DNA of 64,000 nt from a bacterium SCSIO 12643 (GCA_024398135.1 CP073750.1:2418001-2482000), one strand, 5' to 3'. Positions 8,387 through 18,382 are shown, numbered from the stretch's first letter. Notes: generated from the letters alone by a model not told the origin. Made by a program: numbers and translations.

Positions 8387-8406
8387 TATAAATAATATTA
8401 TTACGG

Positions 8407-11400
8407 ATGTTTGGATCATTAGTAAACACGATAAAGAAAATAATTGGGAATAAGTCTGAGAAAGATATTAAAGCCATTAAACATCTTGTTGACCAGATCA
8501 ATAAAGAATATGGAAGTCTAAAAAGTATTTCCAATGATGATTTACGCCAAAAGACAGTTGAATTTCAAAATAAAATTCAAGAGCGGATAGCATCTCAAAA
8601 GAAACAAATTGAAGATTTAAAGCAACAAGCAGAAGGCTCTGATATTGATGTTTTAGCTAAAGAGAAGTTATACAACCAGATCGATAGCATTGAAAAGGAG
8701 ATCACAACAGAGGTAGAGAAAGTTTTAAACGAAATTTTACCGCAAGCTTTTGCGGTGTTCAAAGAAACAGCTAGAAGATTTACAGAGAATACACATGTGG
8801 AGGTAACGGCTACAGAAAATGACCGATTAGTTGCGTCTCAAAAAGATTCTGTAGAAATTCAAGGTGAAAAATCTGTTTGGTCCAATACCTGGATTGCTGC
8901 GGGTAATGAAGTGACCTGGGATATGATTCACTACGATGTACAGTTGATTGGTGGTATCGTATTGCATCAAGGTAAAATTGCAGAGATGATGACAGGTGAG
9001 GGTAAAACTTTAGTGGGTACCTTGCCAATGTACTTGAATGCACTTCCTGGTAGAGGTGTTCACGTAGTAACCGTAAATGATTATCTGGCGAAACGTGACA
9101 GTGAGTGGATGGCGCCATTATTTGAATTCCACGGGTTATCTGTATCATGTATTGATAAAACCAAGCCAAATTCTCCTGAGCGTAAAAAAGCATATGGTTC
9201 GGATATTACGTATGGAACCAATAATGAATTTGGTTTCGATTACTTGCGAGACAATATGGCGAGTACTCCGGGAGAACTTGTGCAATTGCCACATAATTAT
9301 GCGATTGTGGATGAGGTGGATTCAGTTTTGATTGATGAGGCAAGAACGCCATTAATTATATCTGGTCCTACACCTAAAGGAGATGTACATCACTTTGATG
9401 AGTTGAAACCAAAGATTGAACAATTGGTTGTTGCTCAAAAGAAATTGGTGAATACTTTGTTTACCGAAGCAAAAAAGAAGTTAGCGGTAAATGAAACCAC
9501 CCATCCGGATAAGAAAGAGAGACTAAAATTATTAGATGAAGGTAAACTCGCGTTGTTTAGATGTTACAGAGGTTTACCAAAAAGTAAGTCTTTAATTAAA
9601 TTCTTAAGTGAGCCTGGAGTTAAATTAATGATGCAGGAAACTGAGAATTTCTATCTTCAGGAACAAGGTAAACATATGCATATTGTAGATGACGAATTGT
9701 ATTTCGTGATCGAAGAGAAAAACAATAGTGTAGACCTAACTGAAAAAGGATTAGAGCTGATCTCAAAATCGGTAGAAAACAAAGAATTTTTCTTAATGCC
9801 TGATCTATCTAGTTTATTATCAGAAATTGATAATTCGGATCAGGATGAGAGTGAGAAACTTAAAGCAAAAGAGGTCGTTTTAGACGATTATACGGTTAAG
9901 ACGGAAAGACTTCATACTGTAGATAAGTTGCTGAAAGCATATTGTATGTTTGAAAAGGATGTGGAATATGTGGTGATGGATAATCAGGTGAAAATTGTTG
10001 ATGAGCAGACAGGTCGTATTATGGATGGCCGTAGGTACTCTGATGGGTTGCACCAGGCGATTGAGGCGAAAGAGAGTGTGAAGATTGAAGCTTCTACACA
10101 GACTTATGCAACTGTAACGTTACAGAACTATTTCAGAATGTATAATAAGCTTTCCGGAATGACGGGTACTGCGGAAACAGAAGCAGGGGAGTTCTGGGAA
10201 ATTTATAAGTTGGACGTTGTTGTGATTCCAACAAATAGACCATTGTTACGCGATGACCGTGAAGATTTGGTTTATAAAACGGCTAGAGAAAAGTACAATG
10301 CAGTAATTGACGAGGTCGTAAAACTTCGTGATTCAGGTAGACCGGTATTGGTAGGTACTACATCAGTGGAGGTTTCTGAATTATTAGGAAGAATGTTGAC
10401 GATGAGAAAAGTTCAACATCAGGTACTGAATGCGAAGTTGCACCAGAAAGAGGCAGAAGTTGTGCAACATGCAGGTGAGCCTGGAACGGTTACGATTGCA
10501 ACGAATATGGCAGGTCGTGGTACTGATATTAAGTTAACAGATGAGACCAAAGCTGCAGGTGGTTTGGCTATTATCGGTACAGAAAGACATGAGTCCAGAC
10601 GTATTGATAGACAGTTGCGAGGTAGAGCTGGTCGTCAGGGAGACCCGGGATCGTCTCAGTTCTTCGTATCTCTTGAAGATAATCTAATGCGTCTATTTGG
10701 TTCTGAGCGTATTGCAAAAATGATGGATAGAATGGGACACGAAGAAGGTGAGTCTATTCAGCATTCCATGATCTCAAAATCAATTGAGCGTGCGCAGAAA
10801 AAAGTAGAGGAAAATAACTTCGGAATTCGTAAGAACTTATTGGAGTACGATGATGTAATGAACAAACAGCGTGAGGTAATTTACAAGCGTAGAAGAAATG
10901 CATTACATGGTACCCGATTAAAAATTGATGTGGCGAATTCAATCTTCGATAATATCGAAAATATGGTTGAAGATTATTCTGCAACTAAAGATTACAATGG
11001 GTTTAAGTTGGATACATTAGCTTCTTTACACGTAGATGCACCAGTTACGGAGCAAGAATTCTACGATATGAAGAAGAATGATCTTGTAGAGAAAGTATAT
11101 GAAGCGACTTTAAATAGCTATTTCACGCGTCAAAAAGAAATGGCACAAGCTGCATTCCCAGTAATCAAAAATGTATACGAAGATCCAAATGCACATTACG
11201 AAAACATTGTGGTTCCATTTACTGATGGAAAGAAATCAATGCAGGTGATTGCTAATTTGGAGAAATCGTACAATACTGAAGGAATGGAGTTGATTGATTC
11301 GTTAGAAAAAGGTGTTTCTTTAGCGATGATTGATCAATATTGGAAAGAGCATTTAAGAGCTATGGATGACTTACGTCAATCAGTTAGAAATGCGGTTTAT

Positions 11401-11805
11401 GAGCAAAAAGACCCGTTATTGATCTACAAGTTTGAATCATTCAAGTTATTCAAAGAAATGGTAGGTCAAATTGGGCGTGAAGGTGTATCATTCCTGGTAA
11501 AAGCAAATTTACCACAACAGGAAAATACCCAGGTTCAGGCAGCGCCAGCTCCTAGAATTAAGGTGAAAAACTTACAAGAGCGTAAAGATGAATTGCCATC
11601 AGCTGCAACAGGAGGTCAGCAATATCACGATCCATCTGAAAATAAAGCTCAGGAAAAGAAAACACCGATTGTGAATGAAGGAGTATCTTATAGTAGAAAT
11701 GATAAAGTGACTGTTCGAAATGTAAGAACAGGAGAAACTAAATCAATGAAGTACAAACAGGCGGAACCAAAACTAAAAACGGGTGAATGGATTTTAGAAG
11801 CCTAG
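8407..11805 (+). CDS. secA: Preprotein translocase ATPase SecA
   Basis: SecA is the ATPase that drives unfolded preproteins through SecYEG. At 1132 aa it is much longer than the ~900-aa proteobacterial form. Visible motifs are Walker A GEGKT (197-201), Walker B DEVD (302-305), and motif VI QLRGRAGRQGDPG (736-748). Extra length comes from a charged insertion before the first nucleotide motif (~55-110) and a large insertion after DEARTPLIISGP (~315-505). The C-terminus ends in GEWILEA and lacks the CxCx8CH zinc site that binds SecB in other bacteria. As I recall both features are usual in Bacteroidota. It has its own leader with palindromes and a terminator at 11835-11870. Confidence 0.97.
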   Translation: MFGSLVNTIKKIIGNKSEKDIKAIKHLVDQINKEYGSLKSISNDDLRQKTVEFQNKIQERIASQKKQIEDLKQQAEGSDIDVLAKEKLYNQIDSIEKEITTEVEKVLNEILPQAFAVFKETARRFTENTHVEVTATENDRLVASQKDSVEIQGEKSVWSNTWIAAGNEVTWDMIHYDVQLIGGIVLHQGKIAEMMTGEGKTLVGTLPMYLNALPGRGVHVVTVNDYLAKRDSEWMAPLFEFHGLSVSCIDKTKPNSPERKKAYGSDITYGTNNEFGFDYLRDNMASTPGELVQLPHNYAIVDEVDSVLIDEARTPLIISGPTPKGDVHHFDELKPKIEQLVVAQKKLVNTLFTEAKKKLAVNETTHPDKKERLKLLDEGKLALFRCYRGLPKSKSLIKFLSEPGVKLMMQETENFYLQEQGKHMHIVDDELYFVIEEKNNSVDLTEKGLELISKSVENKEFFLMPDLSSLLSEIDNSDQDESEKLKAKEVVLDDYTVKTERLHTVDKLLKAYCMFEKDVEYVVMDNQVKIVDEQTGRIMDGRRYSDGLHQAIEAKESVKIEASTQTYATVTLQNYFRMYNKLSGMTGTAETEAGEFWEIYKLDVVVIPTNRPLLRDDREDLVYKTAREKYNAVIDEVVKLRDSGRPVLVGTTSVEVSELLGRMLTMRKVQHQVLNAKLHQKEAEVVQHAGEPGTVTIATNMAGRGTDIKLTDETKAAGGLAIIGTERHESRRIDRQLRGRAGRQGDPGSSQFFVSLEDNLMRLFGSERIAKMMDRMGHEEGESIQHSMISKSIERAQKKVEENNFGIRKNLLEYDDVMNKQREVIYKRRRNALHGTRLKIDVANSIFDNIENMVEDYSATKDYNGFKLDTLASLHVDAPVTEQEFYDMKKNDLVEKVYEATLNSYFTRQKEMAQAAFPVIKNVYEDPNAHYENIVVPFTDGKKSMQVIANLEKSYNTEGMELIDSLEKGVSLAMIDQYWKEHLRAMDDLRQSVRNAVYEQKDPLLIYKFESFKLFKEMVGQIGREGVSFLVKANLPQQENTQVQAAPAPRIKVKNLQERKDELPSAATGGQQYHDPSENKAQEKKTPIVNEGVSYSRNDKVTVRNVRTGETKSMKYKQAEPKLKTGEWILEA

Positions 11806-11834
11806 TTTGATTTTTATATCATAAGTTTATAGAA

Positions 11835-11870
11835 AAAGCCGTTTTCAATTCAATTGGGAATGGCTTTTTT
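11835..11870 (+). terminator. Rho-independent terminator of secA
   Basis: AAGCCGTTTTC pairs with GGGAATGGCTT (11 bp including G-T pairs) around a 10-base loop, followed by a run of T. Confidence 0.8.
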
Positions 11871-11901
11871 GTTTAGATCCAATGACCTTCTGTATTAATA
11901 A

Positions 11902-12135
11902 TTTAAAGAATGGAATAAAGTAATAACACTTTATGAGGAGGCAATTCAAAATTATGAAGCGTGTAGATAGGCATATTACTATATGGGATTAGCTCAAATA
12001 GAACTTCAAGAAAATGATAAGGCCTGCTATAATCTCAATAAAACAGATAGTTTAATCCAGAAGGGTCACAAAAGTTCAGATACTTATGTAGAATACTTTT
12101 ACGAAATATATCCGCAGCAAATACAAATTGCGTAG
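11902..12135 (+). pseudogene. Decayed TPR-protein fragment
   Basis: The 354-base gap between secA and the next gene holds the terminator and this remnant. One plus-strand frame reads WNKVITLYEEAIQNYEACR, an in-frame TAG at 11968-11970, then AYYYMGLAQIELQENDKACY and a further ~35 residues to a TAG at 12133-12135. The pattern YYYMGLAQIELQENDKACYNL is a tetratricopeptide-repeat helix pair. The frame opens after a stop at 11899-11901 with no start codon or promoter, so the rest of the parent gene is gone. A 50-aa peptide starting at the ATG at 11983 is formally possible but unlikely. No intact close relative is apparent nearby. Confidence 0.55.
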
Positions 12136-12159
12136 CAAAAGAATTGTGACACTATCAAA

Positions 12160-15100
12160 TTACAATAAGATGATTTTTTTGAGAAGTCTTTTATCTGCAA
12201 TTTGAATCATAATATAATAGGTGCCTTTTTGTACATCTGTCAGATGGATGGTATTCAGCTTACCGGAGAATGAATCATCTTGTTTATAGATTGACTGACC
12301 ATTAAGATCATAAATCTGTAGCGATTCAATTTGGCGATATACTTTGGTGAGATCAATTTGAAAGATTCCAGTACTTGGATTTGGATAAACACGTATAGAT
12401 TGAGCTGTAATTTCTGAAATACCGATAACACTATTTACAATTAAAGGAAAGGAGCATGAATTCGTATTTCCACATTCATCCATAGCAGTTAAAGTTACGG
12501 ATGAAGTTCCAATAGGGATGATTGTTCCGGCAGAAGGATTTTGAGTAATAATAATATCATTAATATTTGAACAATTATCCGAAACATTTGCAGAGTCAAT
12601 ATAATTTGGAACTGAAACTGAGCTTCCATTTGTAGCTAGAATGGTTTGTGGAGAAGGACAAGTAATTGTTGGAGCTATCGAATCTTTAATGGTAATATGC
12701 TGAACCAATGTATCCATAGTTCCACATGAGTCAAAGGCAGTCCATGTTCTGGTAATGGAGTAGTTATGATTACAAACCCCATTTGTTAAACTATCTACAT
12801 ATGAAATCTGAACACCACTACTATCGCAAGTTGTAATAGCTGCAGGAGTCCCTGTAATTGTAGGAAGTGGAGAAATATCACAGGTGATTTGTGTATCCTG
12901 AACCGTTGTGTTCCATGTGATAACAGGGGCGTCTTTTATGATCAAAGAATAATCCTCAACTTCCCCCCAAAGAGAGGTGCCACATGGAACTATTGGACCA
13001 AAGGTTTGATATCTGCTCATCCTAACTCGCATTCTGACTGTATCATTATTGAGGTTTGCGGGTACATTTAGATTAAAAGATATTGGAGCGGTAGTGCCGG
13101 GAGTATAAGTGATTTGATAAACTTGTTCTCCCGCATCCGTAAAGCTTTTATTGTTGTTCCAGTCTATCCATACAGCAAGTTGATTTCCATTAGTACCTGC
13201 TGCTCCGGAATTATTAAGTGTGGAGATTGAAATGGGTAAAATTTCTCCTTTATAAGCCGTAGTATATTGATTTGAAAAATCAGAATAATTGTCACAATTG
13301 GTGCTATTATTAATAGCTCCAATGGTAACATTACTGATGAATTCATCACAAGGAGAATTTGCTGAAGAGCTTAGGCAATATGTAGGTGTGTTAATAGAAG
13401 GAGAAAAAGCATTTGAAGAAAATAATCCGCGTCCATGTGTAGCGGCTATGACTTCATTGTCGGATGATCTCAGTTTAAACATATCTACTCTTACATTGGC
13501 CATTCCATTGATGGAAGGTGTCCATGTAGGTGAAGTTGAATTAAAGTCTGTGGTGCTCCAAACACCAACCTCGGTTCCAACAATCACCTCATTATAATTT
13601 AATGGGTTAAACAAAGCCCATCGAATGGGCATGTCAGGAAGGTTCCCTTCTTTCGAAGTCCAGGAAATACCTCCATTGTTGGTATACCAAAGAGAGTTAA
13701 TTCCATAGTTTGTAAAAGTCGCTAGAATTTCATTTTCATTTTGACCTAGTTCAATGCAAGATATTGAACCTACCGGGAATGATGACCCGGTGATTTCTGT
13801 TGAAGTCGGAGTTGTATGGGCATTGGTGATTTTGAAAATTCTACCGGCATCTGTTCCGATAAATAAATTAGTCGCATATGTGGTATGTGGAGACACTTTA
13901 ACACTTGCAGCCGTAGCCTGAATATCCGGAATATTAACCGAGCCGATGACCGGACTTGTACTTTCAAAGTTGGTCACTCGATACAATGATGTATGGGTTT
14001 TGTAGGTATAAAGAATGTTGAGATGATCATCATAGTCACTAGGATTAATGAATTTACCTGTGGTATAATCCATATTAATGGAATCGAATGTGACCCCGCC
14101 ATCAAATGAATGGAAAAAGTAATTGAAAACATAACTGGAAGATTGATAATCCGGATTAGTTTGGTCGATATGGCAATAACAGCCATCACCACCGGATACC
14201 GTATGTGTAGAATTAACTCCAGGAATAGTAAATTGTTGGGTGCCGTTATCTTGCGTTCCTCCAAGAAAGTAATTTGATCCTGCATTGGGATGAATATCGC
14301 AAGAATAGAATTGAGTTACATTGTAACCGTAATTTCTAGAACCAATAGTAGGCATGTTTTGTGTCGCATTTGAGGAATAAAATACCCCACCATCATTTCC
14401 GAAAAGGACATATGATGAAGAATCGGGTTTGTATACAATGGCATGTTGATCCGCATGCACATATTGAAAACCGTATTTAGATTCCCAATGTGAAATTTGA
14501 TTCCATGTGATGCCTTCATTTTGAGTTTTAAAGAGATCAATTCCACCAATGATTACAGCGTCCTTATCATTAGGATCAACAGCAATTGTTAAGTCAAACC
14601 AGGCTTGCCATCGTGTAAAATCATCTGCCGGAATATCTATGTCTGCATCATTGGGTTTTGAACGTGTAACCCAGGTATTGCCATAATCTGTAGTTTGTTT
14701 AATAGCGCCAAGTTTTAGGTTGGTTTCAAAAGCAGCATAAACATAATTGGAATCTGATTGAGCGCAGGATAAGACAACTCTTTTTGGTGATGAATGTTGA
14801 TGTTTAAGTGTGAAGTTAATTCCGTCCGAAGAGGAATATACTCGGCCTCCACCACCTCCGGCTGAGTTTTGTCCGGTGCCAATCCATAAATCATTGTTGG
14901 CCGCTAAATCCATATCAGAAACCTTAATAGGGGACCCGCTTGCATTGGGAAGTACCTGTGTCCATGTGAGACCACCGTCAGTTGATCTTTGTAGACCTTC
15001 AGTATTGGTGCCAAACCAGGTCCCAAGTACGTGATTTGCAGAAATAGCAGCATAGATTACAGACGCACCATTTTCATTCCTTACAATCATATCGTTTGCA

Positions 15101-15780
15101 GCATAAAAGGATGTTGTGGAACTTAATCTGGTAAAAGAGTTACCCGCGTCAGTTGATTTCCAGATTCCGGCACCATTATTTGTAGCCAGATAATACTCTC
15201 CTGTGGCAACATACATAATACTGGTATTATTAGGGTCAAAAGCAATTGCTCCAATGGCCAGATTTTCCCAAAAGTCATTTACGGAAACCCAGGATGATGT
15301 GGAATCTGTAATATTAGGATTGTACCAAAGCCCTCCAGAGACACCTCCAGCCCAAACTTTATTATTGACATTTGGATCCCATGCGACAGCCCGTGTTCTA
15401 CCTCCAATGTTGTTCGGACCTCTGGAGGTCCAGGGAGATGTATTTGAACCAGGTGCTCTGTGCGATTGAGCAGAAGATTTAAGTGAATGAATCATTTCAC
15501 GAATAGGAATTAACTTTTCTGCTTCTGGTCTTCCGGTTTGCGGATTCATGGTAGCCAAAAAGTCCTGGCGATAGGCAAGGTCAGGTCGATCATGTTTGGG
15601 TGTTTTTGAAACTTTTAAATAGTCAACTGGTGCACTGTATGGGTGGTCTTTTAAAAAAGCCTCATAAGCGATTCGTTTGGATGCATTGGTCTCAGTTTTA
15701 TTTGTCCAATAAATTGTTATACTAAGTCCTAAGATGGTTGAGGTAAGTAAGGTTGTTAAGACCAATTTCCTGGAATTCAT
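12160..15780 (-). CDS. Large T9SS-exported protein: BNR propeller, GEVED, HYR and sorting domains
   Basis: A 1206-aa cell-surface or secreted protein. Residues 1-30 (MNSRKLVLTTLLTSTILGLS) form a Sec signal or anchor. Residues ~130-790 contain many BNR/Asp-box repeats (STDAGNSF, STDGGLTWT, TTDYGNTW, TQNEGITW, SFDGGVTF, NNGGISWT), the signature of a sialidase- or VPS10-like beta-propeller. A GEVED module follows (VWIDWNNNKSFTDAGEQVYQ to GEVEDYSLII), then an HYR domain (TCPSPQTILATNG...TSVTLTAMDECGN). The last ~75 residues are a type A T9SS sorting domain (IRVYPNPSTGIFQIDL...GTYYIMIQ...KKIILL). The 17 codons upstream of this ATG do not suit a signal peptide. No catalytic site is identifiable, so adhesion or binding is as likely as hydrolysis. 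Confidence 0.88.
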   Translation of the reverse strand: MNSRKLVLTTLLTSTILGLSITIYWTNKTETNASKRIAYEAFLKDHPYSAPVDYLKVSKTPKHDRPDLAYRQDFLATMNPQTGRPEAEKLIPIREMIHSLKSSAQSHRAPGSNTSPWTSRGPNNIGGRTRAVAWDPNVNNKVWAGGVSGGLWYNPNITDSTSSWVSVNDFWENLAIGAIAFDPNNTSIMYVATGEYYLATNNGAGIWKSTDAGNSFTRLSSTTSFYAANDMIVRNENGASVIYAAISANHVLGTWFGTNTEGLQRSTDGGLTWTQVLPNASGSPIKVSDMDLAANNDLWIGTGQNSAGGGGGRVYSSSDGINFTLKHQHSSPKRVVLSCAQSDSNYVYAAFETNLKLGAIKQTTDYGNTWVTRSKPNDADIDIPADDFTRWQAWFDLTIAVDPNDKDAVIIGGIDLFKTQNEGITWNQISHWESKYGFQYVHADQHAIVYKPDSSSYVLFGNDGGVFYSSNATQNMPTIGSRNYGYNVTQFYSCDIHPNAGSNYFLGGTQDNGTQQFTIPGVNSTHTVSGGDGCYCHIDQTNPDYQSSSYVFNYFFHSFDGGVTFDSINMDYTTGKFINPSDYDDHLNILYTYKTHTSLYRVTNFESTSPVIGSVNIPDIQATAASVKVSPHTTYATNLFIGTDAGRIFKITNAHTTPTSTEITGSSFPVGSISCIELGQNENEILATFTNYGINSLWYTNNGGISWTSKEGNLPDMPIRWALFNPLNYNEVIVGTEVGVWSTTDFNSTSPTWTPSINGMANVRVDMFKLRSSDNEVIAATHGRGLFSSNAFSPSINTPTYCLSSSANSPCDEFISNVTIGAINNSTNCDNYSDFSNQYTTAYKGEILPISISTLNNSGAAGTNGNQLAVWIDWNNNKSFTDAGEQVYQITYTPGTTAPISFNLNVPANLNNDTVRMRVRMSRYQTFGPIVPCGTSLWGEVEDYSLIIKDAPVITWNTTVQDTQITCDISPLPTITGTPAAITTCDSSGVQISYVDSLTNGVCNHNYSITRTWTAFDSCGTMDTLVQHITIKDSIAPTITCPSPQTILATNGSSVSVPNYIDSANVSDNCSNINDIIITQNPSAGTIIPIGTSSVTLTAMDECGNTNSCSFPLIVNSVIGISEITAQSIRVYPNPSTGIFQIDLTKVYRQIESLQIYDLNGQSIYKQDDSFSGKLNTIHLTDVQKGTYYIMIQIADKRLLKKIILL

Positions 15781-15903
15781 GAGGTTTGGTTTTGCGAATT
15801 GGTGTGTTATTATGTTCGGTATATTAATCAATCATATGACGCCAAATCGTAATTTGAAGTTGCCGGATTAGGGTTGAAAAACTCAAAATAAATAGAATGA
15901 AAA

Positions 15904-17379
15904 TTAGACTGATTTTTCTTTAAATCTTGAAGAAATTCGTTTCCAGATATCTACATCTTCAATATCCAAATCACTATTATTTGGATCATACAAAGGTTCT
16001 TCAATACCTTGTTTTTTCTGCTTCTCGTAATCTTTCAATAATGCCAATGCTGGTTTTCTAAGCATGAATATCGCAATGAAGTTTAACCAAGCCATAATAC
16101 CCACACCAATATCACCCATGGTCCATGCTAAATCAGCGGTATTACTTGCGCCATAAAGTGTTGCTCCTAAGATTAAAATTCTTAATGCCCATACCATCCA
16201 TTTTTTCTTATTGTCACGATCCAAATAACTCACATTTGTTTCTGCGATATAGTAGTAAGCCATGATGGTAGTGAAAGCAAAAAATGATAAAGCTATTGCT
16301 ACGAAAACTTTCCCAAATCCAGGGAACTGCGATTCAATGGCAAGTTGTGTGTATTCCGGACCATAATTAACTCCCGGGAGATGTTCAAAAAGAAATCCTC
16401 CAGCCGGATTCTCAACATTGTATTGGAATGTAAAAAGAATCATAAAAGCGGTGGCCGTGCAAACAAATAGCGTGTCTACATATACAGAAAAGGCCTGTAC
16501 TAAACCTTGTTTGGCAGGATGACTTACTTCAGCCGCAGCTGCAGCATGAGGAGCGGTTCCCTGACCCGCTTCGTTGGAATATATTCCGCGTTTAACGCCC
16601 CACATAATAGCCATTCCTATGATACCTCCAAAAGCTTGATTAGCACCAAATGCAGAAGAAATGATTAAGCTAATGACATTAGGAATCTCTCTAAAGTTCA
16701 TGCCAATAATGATTACTGCAATGAGTACATATGCAATAGCCATAAAAGGAACAACAACCTCAGAAAATTTTCCAATTCGTTTGACCCCGCCAAAAACGAT
16801 CAAAGCCAAAAAAGCAACAATAAATAAGCCGGTATATAACGGGTCAATACTAAATGCAGTTTTAATTCCTGCAGCAATACTATTAGATTGTACTCCTGGA
16901 AGAAATAAGGCAGTACTTAGAATGGTAGCAATTGCAAATACGATGGCAAACCATTTGATTTTTAGGCCTTTTTCAATATAAAAGGCTGGTCCCCCACGAT
17001 ATTCACCCCCTTTATTTTCCTTATAAAGTTGTCCCAATGTTGCTTCTACGAAGGCAGATGCAGAACCTAAGAATGCAATGACCCACATCCAGAAAATAGC
17101 ACCTGGTCCACCTAAAGCAATAGCGGTAGCCACCCCGGCAATATTACCAGTTCCCACTCGTCCCGAAATAGCAATTGCAAATGCTTGAAATGAAGATACA
17201 CCACGTTCAGATGCTTTACTGCCAAATAGCAGTCGCAACATTTCTTTGAGCATACGAAGTTGAACGAATCGAGTTTTAAAAGAGTAAAAAATACCAGAAG
17301 CTAAAGCAACAAATATGAGTGCGTTACTCCAAACTATATTATTTAGTCCATTTACCAGATTTTCGATCGTTTCTTGCAT
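15904..17379 (-). CDS. Sodium:alanine symporter (AGCS family)
   Basis: A 491-aa polytopic inner-membrane transporter of the alanine/glycine:cation symporter family, which couples uptake of small neutral amino acids to sodium. The family signature SGRVGTGNIAGVATAIALGGPGAIFWMWV (about 70-98) and NEAGQGTAPHAAAAAEVSHPAKQG (about 271-294) are both clear, and around ten to eleven membrane segments are visible. The C-terminal tail is charged and cytoplasmic. It lies 123 bases downstream of the symporter-side boundary of the T9SS cargo gene and is transcribed in the same direction, ahead of that gene, but without obvious functional linkage. Confidence 0.93.
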   Translation of the reverse strand: MQETIENLVNGLNNIVWSNALIFVALASGIFYSFKTRFVQLRMLKEMLRLLFGSKASERGVSSFQAFAIAISGRVGTGNIAGVATAIALGGPGAIFWMWVIAFLGSASAFVEATLGQLYKENKGGEYRGGPAFYIEKGLKIKWFAIVFAIATILSTALFLPGVQSNSIAAGIKTAFSIDPLYTGLFIVAFLALIVFGGVKRIGKFSEVVVPFMAIAYVLIAVIIIGMNFREIPNVISLIISSAFGANQAFGGIIGMAIMWGVKRGIYSNEAGQGTAPHAAAAAEVSHPAKQGLVQAFSVYVDTLFVCTATAFMILFTFQYNVENPAGGFLFEHLPGVNYGPEYTQLAIESQFPGFGKVFVAIALSFFAFTTIMAYYYIAETNVSYLDRDNKKKWMVWALRILILGATLYGASNTADLAWTMGDIGVGIMAWLNFIAIFMLRKPALALLKDYEKQKKQGIEEPLYDPNNSDLDIEDVDIWKRISSRFKEKSV

Positions 17380-17471
17380 AAAGTCTTCGTTAAAGATATT
17401 CCCCGAAAATAAGGTAAAAATAGAGATGAAAATATTATTTAAAGTAAAAGTGGTTAGATTCTAATGGACAT

Positions 17472-17500
17472 AAAAAAAGCGCAAATTAATTTGCGCTTTT
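17472..17500 (-). terminator. Rho-independent terminator of the secreted-protein gene
   Basis: A perfect 26-base palindrome (13-bp arms AAAAGCGCAAATT / AATTTGCGCTTTT, 17475-17500) with the minus-strand T-run at 17478-17472. It ends the gene whose stop codon is at 17556. Confidence 0.85.
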
Positions 17501-17510
17501 CTACTAACTA

Positions 17511-17533
17511 TCCACTAACTACTCTCACCTACT
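17511..17533 (-). repeat. Conserved pre-terminator element, copy 2
   Basis: Plus-strand CCACTAAC and CACCTACT blocks, here separated by TACTCT, lie just upstream (in transcription) of the terminator. They match copy 1 at 3955-3974, beside the terminator of an unrelated gene. Confidence 0.45.
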
Positions 17534-17555
17534 TTGAAAGTATATCTTAAATATT

Positions 17556-18347
17556 TTATTGGTCTTCTAATAATATGTATTCTACGTACATAGTATAAAC
17601 TCCGGGTTGTGCATATGCACCATCTCCATTTACCGTTACCAAATCTTCAAAATTTGATCCATCTGCATCTGCAGCCATTGGGAAAATAGCTGGAAGCCCA
17701 GGTAAAATTCTGTAATCAATTACGTAATAGTAATCTGAGTTAATTCCATTTTGATTTAAATAGCTACCTCCAGGTAAAAAATCTTGTCCCACGATACCTG
17801 AAGTGCCAGCATGTCCCCCAATGTATTTGTCATTGGTAGAAGGTGCAATGTTTGACCCTCCATTTACGTAAATGCTATTTGCTCCGGTCCTAGAAGAACT
17901 TGGTGCAAAAGGACTACTGTAATCAGCAAAGGGACCACTTGCCGCATTGGCACCAGCGTTTGGTCTGGATTGGTGTAGTTCTAAACAACTTAAAGGAATG
18001 TTTGGAACTGCATTTGGATTATTACCAGTTCCATAACTGATTTGTTGATCCCAATACTCAGCTCCGTTTGTCCCCGTTGAACGACCTACAGCATATAAAT
18101 CCCAGTTAACTGTTGCGCTCACTTTTAAAATGGTTGCTCCGTATTGCGTAATACCAGCATAGTACTCATCTATATTATCAAATACAAACTCGATTTGATT
18201 TTTAGTTGAAATGTCTAATTGAAGTACCGGTCTCAAGTCCATTGTGGCAGTCACAGTTTGCTGACCAATAAGTTGTGCTTTAAGGGGAAAGGAGATTCCA
18301 GAAATAAGAATCGCCATAAAAAGCATGATGTAGTAACGTAGTTTCAT
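17556..18347 (-). CDS. Secreted protein of unknown function
   Basis: I do not recognise this 263-aa protein. It has a clear Sec signal peptide (MKLRYYIMLFMAILISGISF, ending PLKAQ at 25). The mature part begins TVTATMDLRPVLQLDIS and is beta-rich, with alternating hydrophobic residues (ATILKVSATVNWDLYAVG) that look like a beta-sandwich surface or fimbrial-like domain. A Gly/Ser/Pro/Asn-rich middle (about 100-190) contains only one evident cysteine. There is no T9SS sorting domain or lipobox. The gene is monocistronic, with a candidate promoter and a very strong terminator preceded by an element repeated elsewhere in the window, so it is probably well expressed. Confidence 0.7.
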   Translation of the reverse strand: MKLRYYIMLFMAILISGISFPLKAQLIGQQTVTATMDLRPVLQLDISTKNQIEFVFDNIDEYYAGITQYGATILKVSATVNWDLYAVGRSTGTNGAEYWDQQISYGTGNNPNAVPNIPLSCLELHQSRPNAGANAASGPFADYSSPFAPSSSRTGANSIYVNGGSNIAPSTNDKYIGGHAGTSGIVGQDFLPGGSYLNQNGINSDYYYVIDYRILPGLPAIFPMAADADGSNFEDLVTVNGDGAYAQPGVYTMYVEYILLEDQ

Positions 18348-18382
18348 AGTGGTAATCTAAAATTGAATTTTAAATTCTGGGT

